A stretch of DNA of 33,316 nt, taken from NCBI GenBank assembly GCA_016213435.1, contig JACRAL010000113.1, forward strand, positions 1-33,316, written 5' to 3'. Position 1 is the stretch's first letter; the number at the start of each line of letters is the position of its first letter. Made by a program: the position numbers and the translations under genes. Shown here piece by piece: positions 1 to 6,704 of this stretch. This DNA is from Bacteroidota bacterium (lineage in GTDB: Bacteria > Bacteroidota > Bacteroidia > Palsa-948). The notes beneath the pieces are model-generated. The model worked only from the letters and a program-made list of their open reading frames with translations. It was not told where the DNA came from and made no database searches.

Positions 1-90
1 GAGGAAGTGATTCAACGATATATTCATGAGCAAGGGACTGATAAGGGGACGTACAAAAATTTTCATAAGAATCAATTGCGTCTATTTTAG
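1..90 (+). CDS. C-terminal end of a probable IS200-like / REP-associated tyrosine transposase (partial)
   Basis: Frame 1 is open from the window edge to a TAG at 88-90 and gives 29 residues ending in NQLRLF. The pattern of a helix with YIHEQG, then a basic stretch and a final QLRLF, resembles the C-terminus of single-strand Y1 transposases (IS200-like, REP-associated RAYT class) in Bacteroidota. The catalytic HUH and Tyr motifs would lie upstream, outside the window, so the family call rests only on this tail. A REP-like hairpin follows 20 bp downstream, as expected for a RAYT or the right end of an IS200-type element. The call is inferred and moderately uncertain. Confidence 0.45.
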   Translation, partial: EEVIQRYIHEQGTDKGTYKNFHKNQLRLF

Positions 91-110
91 TATAATGTAT
101 TTGTATTGAT

Positions 111-133
111 ACCTCGCAGCTCTGCTGCGGGGT
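111..133. repeat. REP-like GC-rich hairpin
   Basis: ACCTCGCAGC (111-120), loop TCT, then GCTGCGGGGT (124-133) form a 10-bp stem with one wobble pair. It lies 20 bp after the stop codon of the probable Y1 transposase. It could be a REP element mobilised by that transposase, the subterminal hairpin of an IS200-like end, or the transcription terminator. There is no good T tract, so the first two are favoured. Confidence 0.6.
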
Positions 134-267
134 CATTCATGGTTGTTGAATTTATATACAAAGTAAAAACATCACTACGCCAAACCATGTCGCGATGTAA
201 AATAATTATAGGATAATTAATGCAAGTTTCTACCAATGAGCATCAATGGATAAACTAATGCAAAAAA

Positions 268-377
268 TGCGAAAAGATGCGAATAACACGAATATTTTAT
301 TCGCATCATTCGCATAAATTCGTGTTTTGGCATTATGTTCAGCTGCTGTTTACTGCCTGTTGCCTACTTTTTTTATG
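268..377. repeat. Composite dispersed-repeat region upstream of the glycosyltransferase
   Basis: Two interleaved inverted repeats are visible: GATGCGAAT (276-284) with ATTCGCATC (299-307), and AACACGAAT (285-293) with ATTCGTGTT (318-326). A CTGCTGTTTACTGCCTGTTGCCTAC-type direct-repeat tract follows at about 341-366. Such motifs are typical of non-coding dispersed repeats in Bacteroidota. They argue against coding use of the long ATG-initiated extension from 277. The remaining 134-267 shows no gene or clear signal. Confidence 0.55.
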
Positions 378-390
378 TAAGTTTGATTTA

Positions 391-1260
391 ATGAAAGTCT
401 CTGGTTTTACATTCGTGCGCAATGGAGTAAAGTATGATTACCCGATCGTGGAGGCGATCAAATCCATTCTTTCCGTTTGCGATGAATTTATTGTTGCTGT
501 TGGAAATTCAGATGATGATACATTAGGTTTAATAAAATTTATTGGCTCACCTAAAATAAAAATTATCGAAACTATTTGGGACGACACCTTGCGCGAAGGC
601 GGAAGAGTCCTTGCGGTTGAAACCGACAAAGCGTATCACGCTATTTCTCCTGATTCTGATTGGGCATTTTATATTCAGGCGGACGAAGTGTTTCACGAAG
701 ATGATCTGCCAAAAATAAAAGAAGCGATGCTGAAATACAAAGATGACAAACGCGTGCAGGGGCTTGTATTTAATCATATTAACTTTTACGGCACATTCGA
801 TTACTATGCCGATTCACGCAAGTGGAATAAGAAAGAAGTACGCGTGATACGCAACGACAAATCCATCTCCTCATGGAAAGATGCGATGAGTTTTCGTCAG
901 GAAGGGAAAAAACTTAAGGTGAAATTTGTGGATGCGCTCATCTATCATTACGGTTGGGTGAAATCCCCGTTGGCGCAGCAGAAAAAAAGAGAATCGTTCA
1001 ATAAGTTATGGCACGATGACGAGTTTGTGAAAAAAAATATTGAAGCCCCTGAATTTGATTATTCTAAGATTGATTCGCTGGCAACATTCCATGGTTCGCA
1101 TCCAAGCGTCATGCACGAACGTATTGCACGACAAAACTGGAAATTTGAATTTGATAAAAGCAAAGCAATGAAAACCTCACTTCGGCTGAGAATATTGAAT
1201 TATATTTACCAGAAAACCGGAATTCATATAGGAGAATTCAAGAATTATATTCGAATTTAA
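391..1260 (+). CDS. Glycosyltransferase, GT2-like
   Basis: This is a 289-residue soluble protein starting MKVSGFTFVRN, the usual beginning of a small GT2-like family that has a Rossmann-type GT-A fold. The segment SDWAFYIQADEVFHEDDL (about residues 92-109) holds the expected acidic DxD-like metal/nucleotide-sugar site. No signal peptide or membrane helix is seen, so it probably acts in the cytoplasm on surface glycan or glycolipid precursors. The donor and acceptor are unknown. An in-frame ATG at 277 would add 38 residues, but that stretch is made of dispersed repeats, so the start at 391 is chosen. The next gene begins 1 bp after the stop, suggesting cotranscription. Confidence 0.75.
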   Translation: MKVSGFTFVRNGVKYDYPIVEAIKSILSVCDEFIVAVGNSDDDTLGLIKFIGSPKIKIIETIWDDTLREGGRVLAVETDKAYHAISPDSDWAFYIQADEVFHEDDLPKIKEAMLKYKDDKRVQGLVFNHINFYGTFDYYADSRKWNKKEVRVIRNDKSISSWKDAMSFRQEGKKLKVKFVDALIYHYGWVKSPLAQQKKRESFNKLWHDDEFVKKNIEAPEFDYSKIDSLATFHGSHPSVMHERIARQNWKFEFDKSKAMKTSLRLRILNYIYQKTGIHIGEFKNYIRI

Positions 1261-1261
1261 T

Positions 1262-2365
1262 ATGTTGAGCTCAGAAGAACAAAACCGCTACTCCCGTCAC
1301 ATCATCATGCCTGAGATTGGAATTGAGGGACAGGAAAAACTCAAACAGGCAAAAGTGTTGGTTGTTGGTGCCGGAGGGTTGGGTTGTCCTGTACTGCAAT
1401 ATCTCACAGCAGCGGGAGTCGGAACAATTGGAATTGTGGATGATGATGTTGTGGATGAGTCGAATCTTCAAAGACAAATTCTATTTTCTTCAGAGGATAT
1501 TGGAAAATCAAAAGTTGAAGTTGCATCTAAAAAACTTTCTCTATTGAACCCTCACTGTCAACTGCCAACTGCCAACTGTCGACTCTCTTCTGCAAATGCA
1601 CTGGAAATAATTAAGGACTACGATTTAATAATTGACGGCTCCGATAATTTCCCAACCCGATATTTGGTGAACGATGCCTGCGTGATGCTGAACAAACCGC
1701 TGGTGTTTGGTTCTATATTTAAGTTTGAAGGACAAGTGAGTGTTTTTAATTACAGGAACGGTCCAACTTACCGCTGTCTTTTTCCTGAACCTCCTGTTGA
1801 TTCTCCTAACTGTGCCGAAATCGGAGTGCTTGGCGTTCTGCCGGGGATCGTTGGCACACTCATGACAAATGAAGCGCTGAAAATAATTCTCGGAATCGGA
1901 TCAGTTCTTTCAGGAAAACTTTTTGTTATGGATGCACTGAATTGTCAAACACAAATAATTTCTTTCGGGAAGAACCTCGAAAATTTTAATATCAAATCAT
2001 TTACCGATTATGATGCATTCTGTACTACTCCCCTCTCCTTTGGGAGAGGGGTAGGGGGTGAGGTCAAGCAAGTTTCTGTTTATGACCTCAAGAAACTTTT
2101 TGACTCCAAAACAGATTTTCAGCTGATAGATGTGCGGGAAGTAAACGAGTATAAACTTTCAAATATAAAAGGCGAAAATATTCCTCTTGGCTCTGTCGAG
2201 AAAAATACTGATAGGATTTCCCGCAGCAAACAAGTGATCATTCATTGCAAGAGCGGAGCAAGAAGTAAAAAAGCAATCGAACTCCTTCAGCAGAAATACG
2301 GATTTACCAATCTTTATAATCTTACAGGTGGAATAGATGCATGGAATAAGATGCCCCGACCCTAA
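1262..2365 (+). CDS. MoeB/ThiF-type adenylyltransferase with C-terminal rhodanese domain
   Basis: This E1-like enzyme would adenylate the C-terminal GlyGly of a sulfur carrier (ThiS or MoaD) and could pass sulfur to it. Residues 1-250 are the E1 domain, with VVGAGGLGCPV (34-44), DDDVVDESNLQRQ (60-72) and DGSDNFPTR (125-133). Residues 270-367 are a rhodanese domain with active-site Cys329 in HCKSGARS. The layout matches MOCS3/Uba4-like fusions. The Zn-binding CxxC pairs of MoeB are not intact: the first reads TYRC (169-172) and the second is not seen. Two repeats are read in frame: a CAACTGC-type tract (1556-1582, residues 99-106) and a palindrome (2027-2064, TPLSFGRGVGGEV) in the interdomain linker. 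It is a plausible partner for ThiS at 21847, because no other E1 is seen here. Confidence 0.85.
   Translation: MLSSEEQNRYSRHIIMPEIGIEGQEKLKQAKVLVVGAGGLGCPVLQYLTAAGVGTIGIVDDDVVDESNLQRQILFSSEDIGKSKVEVASKKLSLLNPHCQLPTANCRLSSANALEIIKDYDLIIDGSDNFPTRYLVNDACVMLNKPLVFGSIFKFEGQVSVFNYRNGPTYRCLFPEPPVDSPNCAEIGVLGVLPGIVGTLMTNEALKIILGIGSVLSGKLFVMDALNCQTQIISFGKNLENFNIKSFTDYDAFCTTPLSFGRGVGGEVKQVSVYDLKKLFDSKTDFQLIDVREVNEYKLSNIKGENIPLGSVEKNTDRISRSKQVIIHCKSGARSKKAIELLQQKYGFTNLYNLTGGIDAWNKMPRP
2027..2064 (+). repeat. Palindromic dispersed repeat, in frame in the E1-rhodanese linker
   Basis: CCCCTCTCC (2030-2038), loop TTTG, GGAGAGGGG (2043-2051), then TAGGGGGTGAGG. The same core recurs near 12304, 17763, 21578 and 26789. 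Here it encodes TPLSFGRGVGGEV without a frameshift, between the adenylyltransferase and rhodanese domains. Confidence 0.85.
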
Positions 2366-2376
2366 AGGGAGAAGTA

Positions 2377-3006
2377 TTATTCTATAGGTAAATTCAACTC
2401 AGCAAATTTCTCTTTCACTTTCAGAAATTCCTGCAAAGGATTTTCTGTTTTCCAGATTGCGGTGTCAAATGCCATACCTGCAAAGCCCATTTCATGTGCT
2501 TTTTGGATTTTATCAATCGAAACCCCTCCTCTTGCAATGACTTTATACTTGGTCTTTTGGAGAAAGGGTCTGAGATTATTTTCCGTAAATCCTGCCTGAG
2601 ATTTTCCGGATGGGGAATCAAATACGGGAGAAATGAAAACATAATTATAGCGGAGGTTTTTTTCGTAAAGTTTTCCTGCATAGCGGAATGTAGTTGTGAT
2701 CTGGATTTTGTTATTCCGGAACTTGAACCATTTTTTCTTGAGCCACAGTCTGACTTTGTTTTTTTTATGAGAACGGGTAATGTAAATGCCTTTCAGGTGA
2801 AACTTTATTGCAAGTTCGTGATGAGTGTGAAGGACGATTCGTTCGTGATATTTCTGAGGGATATCCGAAATAAATTGTTTTAATTCACGTGTGGAAAATT
2901 TTGTTTTTCGCAAATGATAGGTAGGCAAACCCTCTTCAAACATGTGTAACAGGAGAGGAATCTCTGAGTCTTTTGGTTTGGATGGAGATATTAGAATCAG
3001 TTTCAT
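2377..3006 (-). CDS. ThiE/TenI-like protein, divergent
   Basis: A 209-residue TIM-barrel protein of the thiamine phosphate synthase/TenI superfamily. It begins MKLILISPSKP and keeps YHLRK (30-34), FISPVFDSPSGKS (124-136, the place of the GPxxxTxTK phosphate motif) and ARGGV followed by GFAGMAF. The catalytic HLG segment of true ThiE is replaced by GIYITRSH (73-80), and a strongly basic insert follows (KKNKVRLWLKKKWFKFR). It resembles the gene at 26467 more than the canonical ThiE at 29034. It may be a TenI-like thiazole tautomerase or have another role; synthase activity is doubtful. Its start overlaps the end of the GGGP synthase by 4 bp, indicating translational coupling. Confidence 0.7.
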   Translation of the reverse strand: MKLILISPSKPKDSEIPLLLHMFEEGLPTYHLRKTKFSTRELKQFISDIPQKYHERIVLHTHHELAIKFHLKGIYITRSHKKNKVRLWLKKKWFKFRNNKIQITTTFRYAGKLYEKNLRYNYVFISPVFDSPSGKSQAGFTENNLRPFLQKTKYKVIARGGVSIDKIQKAHEMGFAGMAFDTAIWKTENPLQEFLKVKEKFAELNLPIE

Positions 3007-3740
3007 ATAAATGAATGAATTGCTTTTGAGATGTTTCTTACAAGGGCACTGTCTTTCTCGATTGCGTTGCCCACCACAATCATGTCTGCCCCTGATTTGC
3101 AGAGTTCTATCGCTTTGTCCGGGGAATCAATTCCTCCGCCAACAATAACCGGAGTTGAAATATTCTTTTTGACTTCTTTAACGATGGATAGATTCAAAGT
3201 ATTTTTTGCTCCGCTTCCCGCTTCAAGATAGATCATCTTCATGCCGAGCAGTTCGCCCGCAATGGCAGTGGACACCGCAAGGGTTGCATTCGAACTTTTT
3301 ATAGGAGAAGTGCGTGTAACTGCCTGAGTAGAGATCTTTTTTCCTCCACCGATCAAAATGTATCCTGTGGGAATGATCTCGAGTTTTGATCTTTTTAATT
3401 GCTGCGCTGCGCGTATGTGTTCGCCAATGAGGTAATCCGGATTTCTTCCTGAAATAAGTGACAAAAGCAAAATGGCATCGGCTTTCCCGGATATTTGTTC
3501 CCTGCTTCCGGGAAAAATTACAAGCGGGATTTTCGTGAGTGTGCGAATCGTATTAACGCATCGGTGAAAGTTTTCTTTCTTCACCCTGCTTCCTCCGATA
3601 AAAATATAATCAACGTTTGCCTTGTACGCTTCCCGGATCACTTCAGGGAAAAACTTGTCAGGGTCAACGAGGACGGAGAAGAGTTTTTTTCCTTTCTTTT
3701 TACTCTTGAGGATGGATTTATAAATCCCTGACTTTATCAT
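3003..3740 (-). CDS. Geranylgeranylglyceryl phosphate synthase-like prenyltransferase (PcrB/GGGPS family)
   Basis: A 245-residue TIM-barrel enzyme that would join a polyprenyl diphosphate to sn-glycerol-1-phosphate to form an ether-lipid precursor. Visible family motifs are FSVLVDPDK (21-29), FIGGSRVKKE, PTGYILIGGGK, IYLEAGSGA, PVIVGGGI and MIVVGNAIEKD. These are the glycerol phosphate and prenyl-binding loops. Bacterial members occur in Bacteroidota (group II enzymes) as well as the heptaprenyl PcrB of Firmicutes. It is the middle gene of a minus-strand operon: 20 bp after the PPTase and overlapping the ThiE-like gene by 4 bp. The prenyl chain length cannot be judged from sequence alone. Confidence 0.88.
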   Translation of the reverse strand: MIKSGIYKSILKSKKKGKKLFSVLVDPDKFFPEVIREAYKANVDYIFIGGSRVKKENFHRCVNTIRTLTKIPLVIFPGSREQISGKADAILLLSLISGRNPDYLIGEHIRAAQQLKRSKLEIIPTGYILIGGGKKISTQAVTRTSPIKSSNATLAVSTAIAGELLGMKMIYLEAGSGAKNTLNLSIVKEVKKNISTPVIVGGGIDSPDKAIELCKSGADMIVVGNAIEKDSALVRNISKAIHSFI

Positions 3741-3760
3741 AAAATGAATGCGCGAATATA

Positions 3761-4429
3761 CTAATCCTCATTAATTACATACGCCAGCATATAACTGTCA
3801 TCGCCTGACCCGATAGCTATCGGGTTCAGCTTTTCGTATTGGAGTGTGAAAGATCTTTTTGTTGAAGATTTATTTATCCACCCACGTATGATTCCTTTAT
3901 CAGCAGAGTAGCGAAATGGTTCCACTGCCAGGTTTTCTTTAAATGCCAGTTCTTTCTTGCCATACAGTTTATACAGCGATTCTTTTGCGCACCAATACAC
4001 GGTAAGTTGTTCGACCATGTTTTCTTTCTGCAAGGACTTTAGTTCTGCAGCGCTCATAAATTTTTCTTTTATCCTTAAAACCTTGGTCTTGATAAGTTCA
4101 ATGTCTATTCCGGTTTCATGTTCATCCAGAATAATTGCCAGAAGATTGTGAGAATGAGAAATGGAAATATGTTTCTTCGAATTTTTAAGAAAAGGTTTGT
4201 TGTGCTCATCATAAATGATCCGGATATCTTTCTCGTTTGAGAGTTGTTCGGCCAGTATTCTTGCTGTTAGCCATTCTTTCTTTCTGTGCTCGTAAGAAAA
4301 GGAGTTCAGCACAAACAAATCAACTTCAGAAAGTTGTTTCATCTTAAGGAGTTCGTCCAGCGATTCGGTGATATGCCAAATGCCGATTTTTCCGTTGTTC
4401 CGGACTTGCTCTATGTTATATAATGGCAT
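3761..4429 (-). CDS. 4'-phosphopantetheinyl transferase superfamily protein
   Basis: A 222-residue Sfp-type transferase that would move the phosphopantetheine arm of CoA onto carrier-protein serines. The Mg/CoA motifs GIDIE (107-111) and WCAKESLYK (146-154) are intact. The start at 4429 (MPLYNIEQ) is preferred to the in-frame ATG at 4462, because MPL followed by KIGIWHI is the common beginning of the Bacteroidota family. Near the C-terminus, KLNPIAIGSGDD is encoded across a palindrome (3809-3824), apparently an in-frame repeat. The gene is divergent from gdhA and heads the PPTase-GGGPS-ThiE-like operon. Confidence 0.85.
   Translation of the reverse strand: MPLYNIEQVRNNGKIGIWHITESLDELLKMKQLSEVDLFVLNSFSYEHRKKEWLTARILAEQLSNEKDIRIIYDEHNKPFLKNSKKHISISHSHNLLAIILDEHETGIDIELIKTKVLRIKEKFMSAAELKSLQKENMVEQLTVYWCAKESLYKLYGKKELAFKENLAVEPFRYSADKGIIRGWINKSSTKRSFTLQYEKLNPIAIGSGDDSYMLAYVINED
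3805..3829. repeat. Palindromic element CCCGATAGCTATCGGG inside the PPTase gene
   Basis: The perfect 16-bp palindrome CCCGATAGCTATCGGG (3809-3824) is flanked by CTGA and TTCAG, extending the pairing with one bulged base. The same 16-mer forms the centre of the 50-bp palindrome at 17710-17759. It is read in frame as part of LNPIAIGSG. Confidence 0.75.
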
Positions 4430-4567
4430 TTTGCAAAACTGATAAAAAATGACTAAAATCATCTTATTATCTCACTTTAAAAGAAAATTAAATGTCTTTT
4501 CTGATTACAAAATAATTTTACTTTTACAGCGCATTCAGGAAAAATAATCAACCACAAACAAATTTAT

Positions 4568-5965
4568 ATGGCTACACTTACAGCAGTAAAACCAGCGAAA
4601 GCTAAATCGAATGGAAGCAGCAAAGTGGAAAATGAGATCCACAAATTTATGGCAAAGGTTGCCGCAAAAGATCCTAACCAGCCCGAATTTTTACAGGCGG
4701 TGATGGAAGTTGCGGAAGCGGTGATTCCATACACCATGGAACACACAAAATATGCAGACGCAAAAATTCTTGAGCGTATTGCAGAACCGGAACGCGTAAT
4801 TCAATTCCGTGTGCCTTGGTTAGATGACAAAGGTCGTTTTCAAATCAACCGTGGATTCCGTATTCAAATGAACAGCGCCATCGGTCCTTATAAAGGCGGA
4901 TTGCGTTTCCATCCTTCGGTGAATCTTTCCATCCTCAAGTTTTTGGCTTTCGAACAAGTGTTCAAGAACTCTTTGACCACACTTCCAATGGGAGGTGGTA
5001 AAGGAGGTTCTGATTTTGATCCAAAAGGAAAATCGGATAATGAAGTGATGAAGTTCACACAATCGTTCATGACCGAACTTGCAAAACATATTGGCGCTGA
5101 TACAGACGTTCCGGCCGGAGATATCGGAGTGGGAGGGCGCGAGATCGGTTTCATGTTCGGACAATATAAAAGAGTACGTAATGAATTTACAGGAATTCTT
5201 ACCGGAAAAGGACTTGCGTATGGAGGAAGTTTGATTCGCCCTGAAGCAACCGGTTACGGATGCGTATATTTCGTTCAGGAAATGCTGGCTACCAAAGGCG
5301 ATTCTTTCAAAGGAAAACGCGTAGTGGTATCGGGTTCAGGAAACGTGGCGCAATACACCATTGAGAAAGTAAATCAACTCGGTGGAAAAGTGGTTACCGC
5401 TTCTGATTCTGAAGGATATATTTACGACAAGAACGGAATCAACGCGGAGAAACTTGCGTTCATCATGGAATTGAAAAATGAAAAACGCGGACGCATTAAA
5501 GAATATGTGAAAGAATTTAAATCGGCAGAGTTCCATGCAGGAAAAACTCCCTGGGGAGTTAAATGCGATGTGGCTCTTCCTTCTGCTACTCAAAATGAAT
5601 TGAACGGTGCAGATGCAGAAATGCTGGTTGCAAACGGGTGCATTGCAGTGGGCGAAGGCGCGAATATGCCAAGCACACCTGAAGCAGTAACTGTTTTCCA
5701 AAATCATAAGATCATGTTTGCGCCCGGCAAAGCATCTAATGCCGGTGGTGTTGCAACATCGGGGTTGGAAATGAGCCAAAACTCTCTGCGTTTGTCATGG
5801 ACACGCGAAGAAGTTGACCAACGCCTGCACGGCATCATGAAGAGCATTCATGCCAGTTGCGTGAAGTACGGCAAAAGCGGCAACCATGTTGATTACGTGA
5901 AAGGCGCTAACATTGGCGGCTTTGTAAAAGTTGCCGATGCGATGATGGCACAGGGAATGGTATAA
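4568..5965 (+). CDS. gdhA: Glutamate dehydrogenase, NADP-type hexameric
   Basis: A 465-residue enzyme, slightly longer than the E. coli protein (447) because of an Ala/Lys-rich N-terminus. It interconverts 2-oxoglutarate plus ammonium and glutamate in the cytosol. [15 protein letters not shown] (105-119) is the substrate site. [19 protein letters not shown] (139-157) carries the catalytic Lys145. [20 protein letters not shown] follows, and [12 protein letters not shown] is the dinucleotide-binding turn. Overall similarity is to the NADP-specific, anabolic class. It stands alone, divergent from the PPTase across 138 bp; a near-consensus -7 box TACTTTTA is at 4519-4526. A repeat and a strong terminator follow the stop. 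Confidence 0.95.
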   Translation: MATLTAVKPAKAKSNGSSKVENEIHKFMAKVAAKDPNQPEFLQAVMEVAEAVIPYTMEHTKYADAKILERIAEPERVIQFRVPWLDDKGRFQINRGFRIQMNSAIGPYKGGLRFHPSVNLSILKFLAFEQVFKNSLTTLPMGGGKGGSDFDPKGKSDNEVMKFTQSFMTELAKHIGADTDVPAGDIGVGGREIGFMFGQYKRVRNEFTGILTGKGLAYGGSLIRPEATGYGCVYFVQEMLATKGDSFKGKRVVVSGSGNVAQYTIEKVNQLGGKVVTASDSEGYIYDKNGINAEKLAFIMELKNEKRGRIKEYVKEFKSAEFHAGKTPWGVKCDVALPSATQNELNGADAEMLVANGCIAVGEGANMPSTPEAVTVFQNHKIMFAPGKASNAGGVATSGLEMSQNSLRLSWTREEVDQRLHGIMKSIHASCVKYGKSGNHVDYVKGANIGGFVKVADAMMAQGMV

Positions 5966-5966
5966 T

Positions 5967-6059
5967 ACCTCACCCCCTGCCCCTCTCAGCCTCATCCGTC
6001 CTTCGGACACCTTCTCCAAAGGAGAAGGGAAGTTGAAGAGAGTTTTTAGGAGAGGGGAG
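5967..6059. repeat. Composite palindromic dispersed repeat after gdhA
   Basis: Starts ACCTCACCCCCTGCCCCTCTC immediately after the gdhA stop and ends in GAGAGGGGAG. Inside are the hairpins GTCCTTCGGAC and CCTTCTCC-AAA-GGAGAAGG. It is the reverse orientation of the CCTCTCC/GGTGAGG family seen elsewhere, with an internal insertion. Confidence 0.7.
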
Positions 6060-6069
6060 TAAAAAATAC

Positions 6070-6107
6070 AAATCCCTCAGTCCGTTTGGATTGGGGGATT
6101 TTTTTTT
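6070..6107 (+). terminator. Rho-independent terminator of gdhA
   Basis: AAATCCCTCA (6070-6079) pairs with TGGGGGATTT (6092-6101) over 10 bp with one wobble, and a run of nine T (6099-6107) follows. It lies about 105 bp after the gdhA stop, beyond the dispersed repeat. Confidence 0.85.
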
Positions 6108-6187
6108 GGCTGTTTCTCCCCCTCCGGAGGCAACCGTAGGTTGGGAACGAAGTTCGGGGGGAGGATTTTTGTGGCGGACCGAAGCTC

Positions 6188-6415
6188 AAGCGTTAACATT
6201 GTGAAGAAACACATGCTTTATCACAATCCAAGCGTTGACATTGTGAAGAAGCACATGCTTTATCACAACTCAAGCGTTAGGATTGTGAAGAACCACATGC
6301 TTTATCACAATCCAAGCGTTGACATTGTGAAGAAGCATATGTATTATCACAATCCAAGCGTTGACATTATGAAAAACCATTAGTTTTATCATAATTCAAT
6401 CATTGGCATTGAGGA
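6188..6415. repeat. Tandem array of 42-bp hairpin units
   Basis: Five full 42-bp units start at 6188, 6230, 6272, 6314 and 6356, with a decayed sixth from 6398. In each unit ATTGTGAAGAAGC and GCTTTATCACAAT form an imperfect 13-bp stem with loop ACAT, and a constant AAGCGTTGAC-type linker separates the stems. The period is a multiple of three, so an ORF (6141-6383) reads a 14-residue repeat NPSVDIVKKHMLYH up to a TAG in the fifth unit. The last units decay and no signal peptide or domain is visible, so it is listed as a repeat rather than a gene. Confidence 0.85.
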
Positions 6416-6630
6416 GAGAGAATTACAGGGCTTAAGCAGAAAGCATAAAGGATGTGCAGATTCTGTATTTTCTATGTCTCTTCGCGTCTTTTCGGTGATT
6501 TTTTTGTCCAGGCAGTTCTCCTATTAAGGGGCTCTGCGCATAACTCACCAGAGTCCTCCGATGAACATCGGAGAGACTCTGCAGGAACTAAAATATTTTT
6601 TTGTTTCTTCTGTTTTTTAAAAATAGTTTC
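6416..6630. repeat. Dispersed-repeat material with a strong hairpin
   Basis: No gene is seen here. CAGAGTC (6549-6555) plus CTCCGATG (6556-6563) pair with CATCGGAG (6566-6573) and GACTCTG (6575-6581), giving a 15-bp stem with one bulged base. A T-rich tract follows at 6595-6618. On the minus strand the text around 6450-6510 reads ACCGAAAAGACGCGAAGAGA, a style typical of Bacteroidota dispersed repeats. The hairpin could also act as a terminator. Confidence 0.55.
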
Positions 6631-6638
6631 TATCTTTG
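6631..6638 (+). promoter_or_regulatory. Bacteroidota-type -7 promoter box for the AIPR gene
   Basis: TATCTTTG matches the TAnnTTTG consensus exactly. It lies 66 bp before the ATG at 6705, which would give a leader of about 60 nt. No strong -33 box is evident. Confidence 0.5.
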
Positions 6639-6704
6639 AGATGTCTATTCAGAGTTGTCATGGCAAGAATGCTATCGACATAAAAACTGTGGTAGGCAGA
6701 CATA

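Noticed and set aside
277-390. N-terminal extension of the first glycosyltransferase
   Set aside because: The sequence consists of dispersed inverted repeats, and the family begins at MKVSGFTF.
5336-5779. 147-residue ORF antisense to gdhA
   Set aside because: It is a shadow of the strongly conserved gdhA reading frame.
6141-6383. A coding gene for an 80-residue repeat protein
   Set aside because: The ORF starts in unrelated repeat-rich sequence, decays at the end and has no export signal or domain. It is recorded as a repeat with the reading noted.
6188-6415. CRISPR array
   Set aside because: The units are contiguous 42-bp tandem copies; the linkers are nearly identical rather than unique spacers, and no cas genes are in the window.
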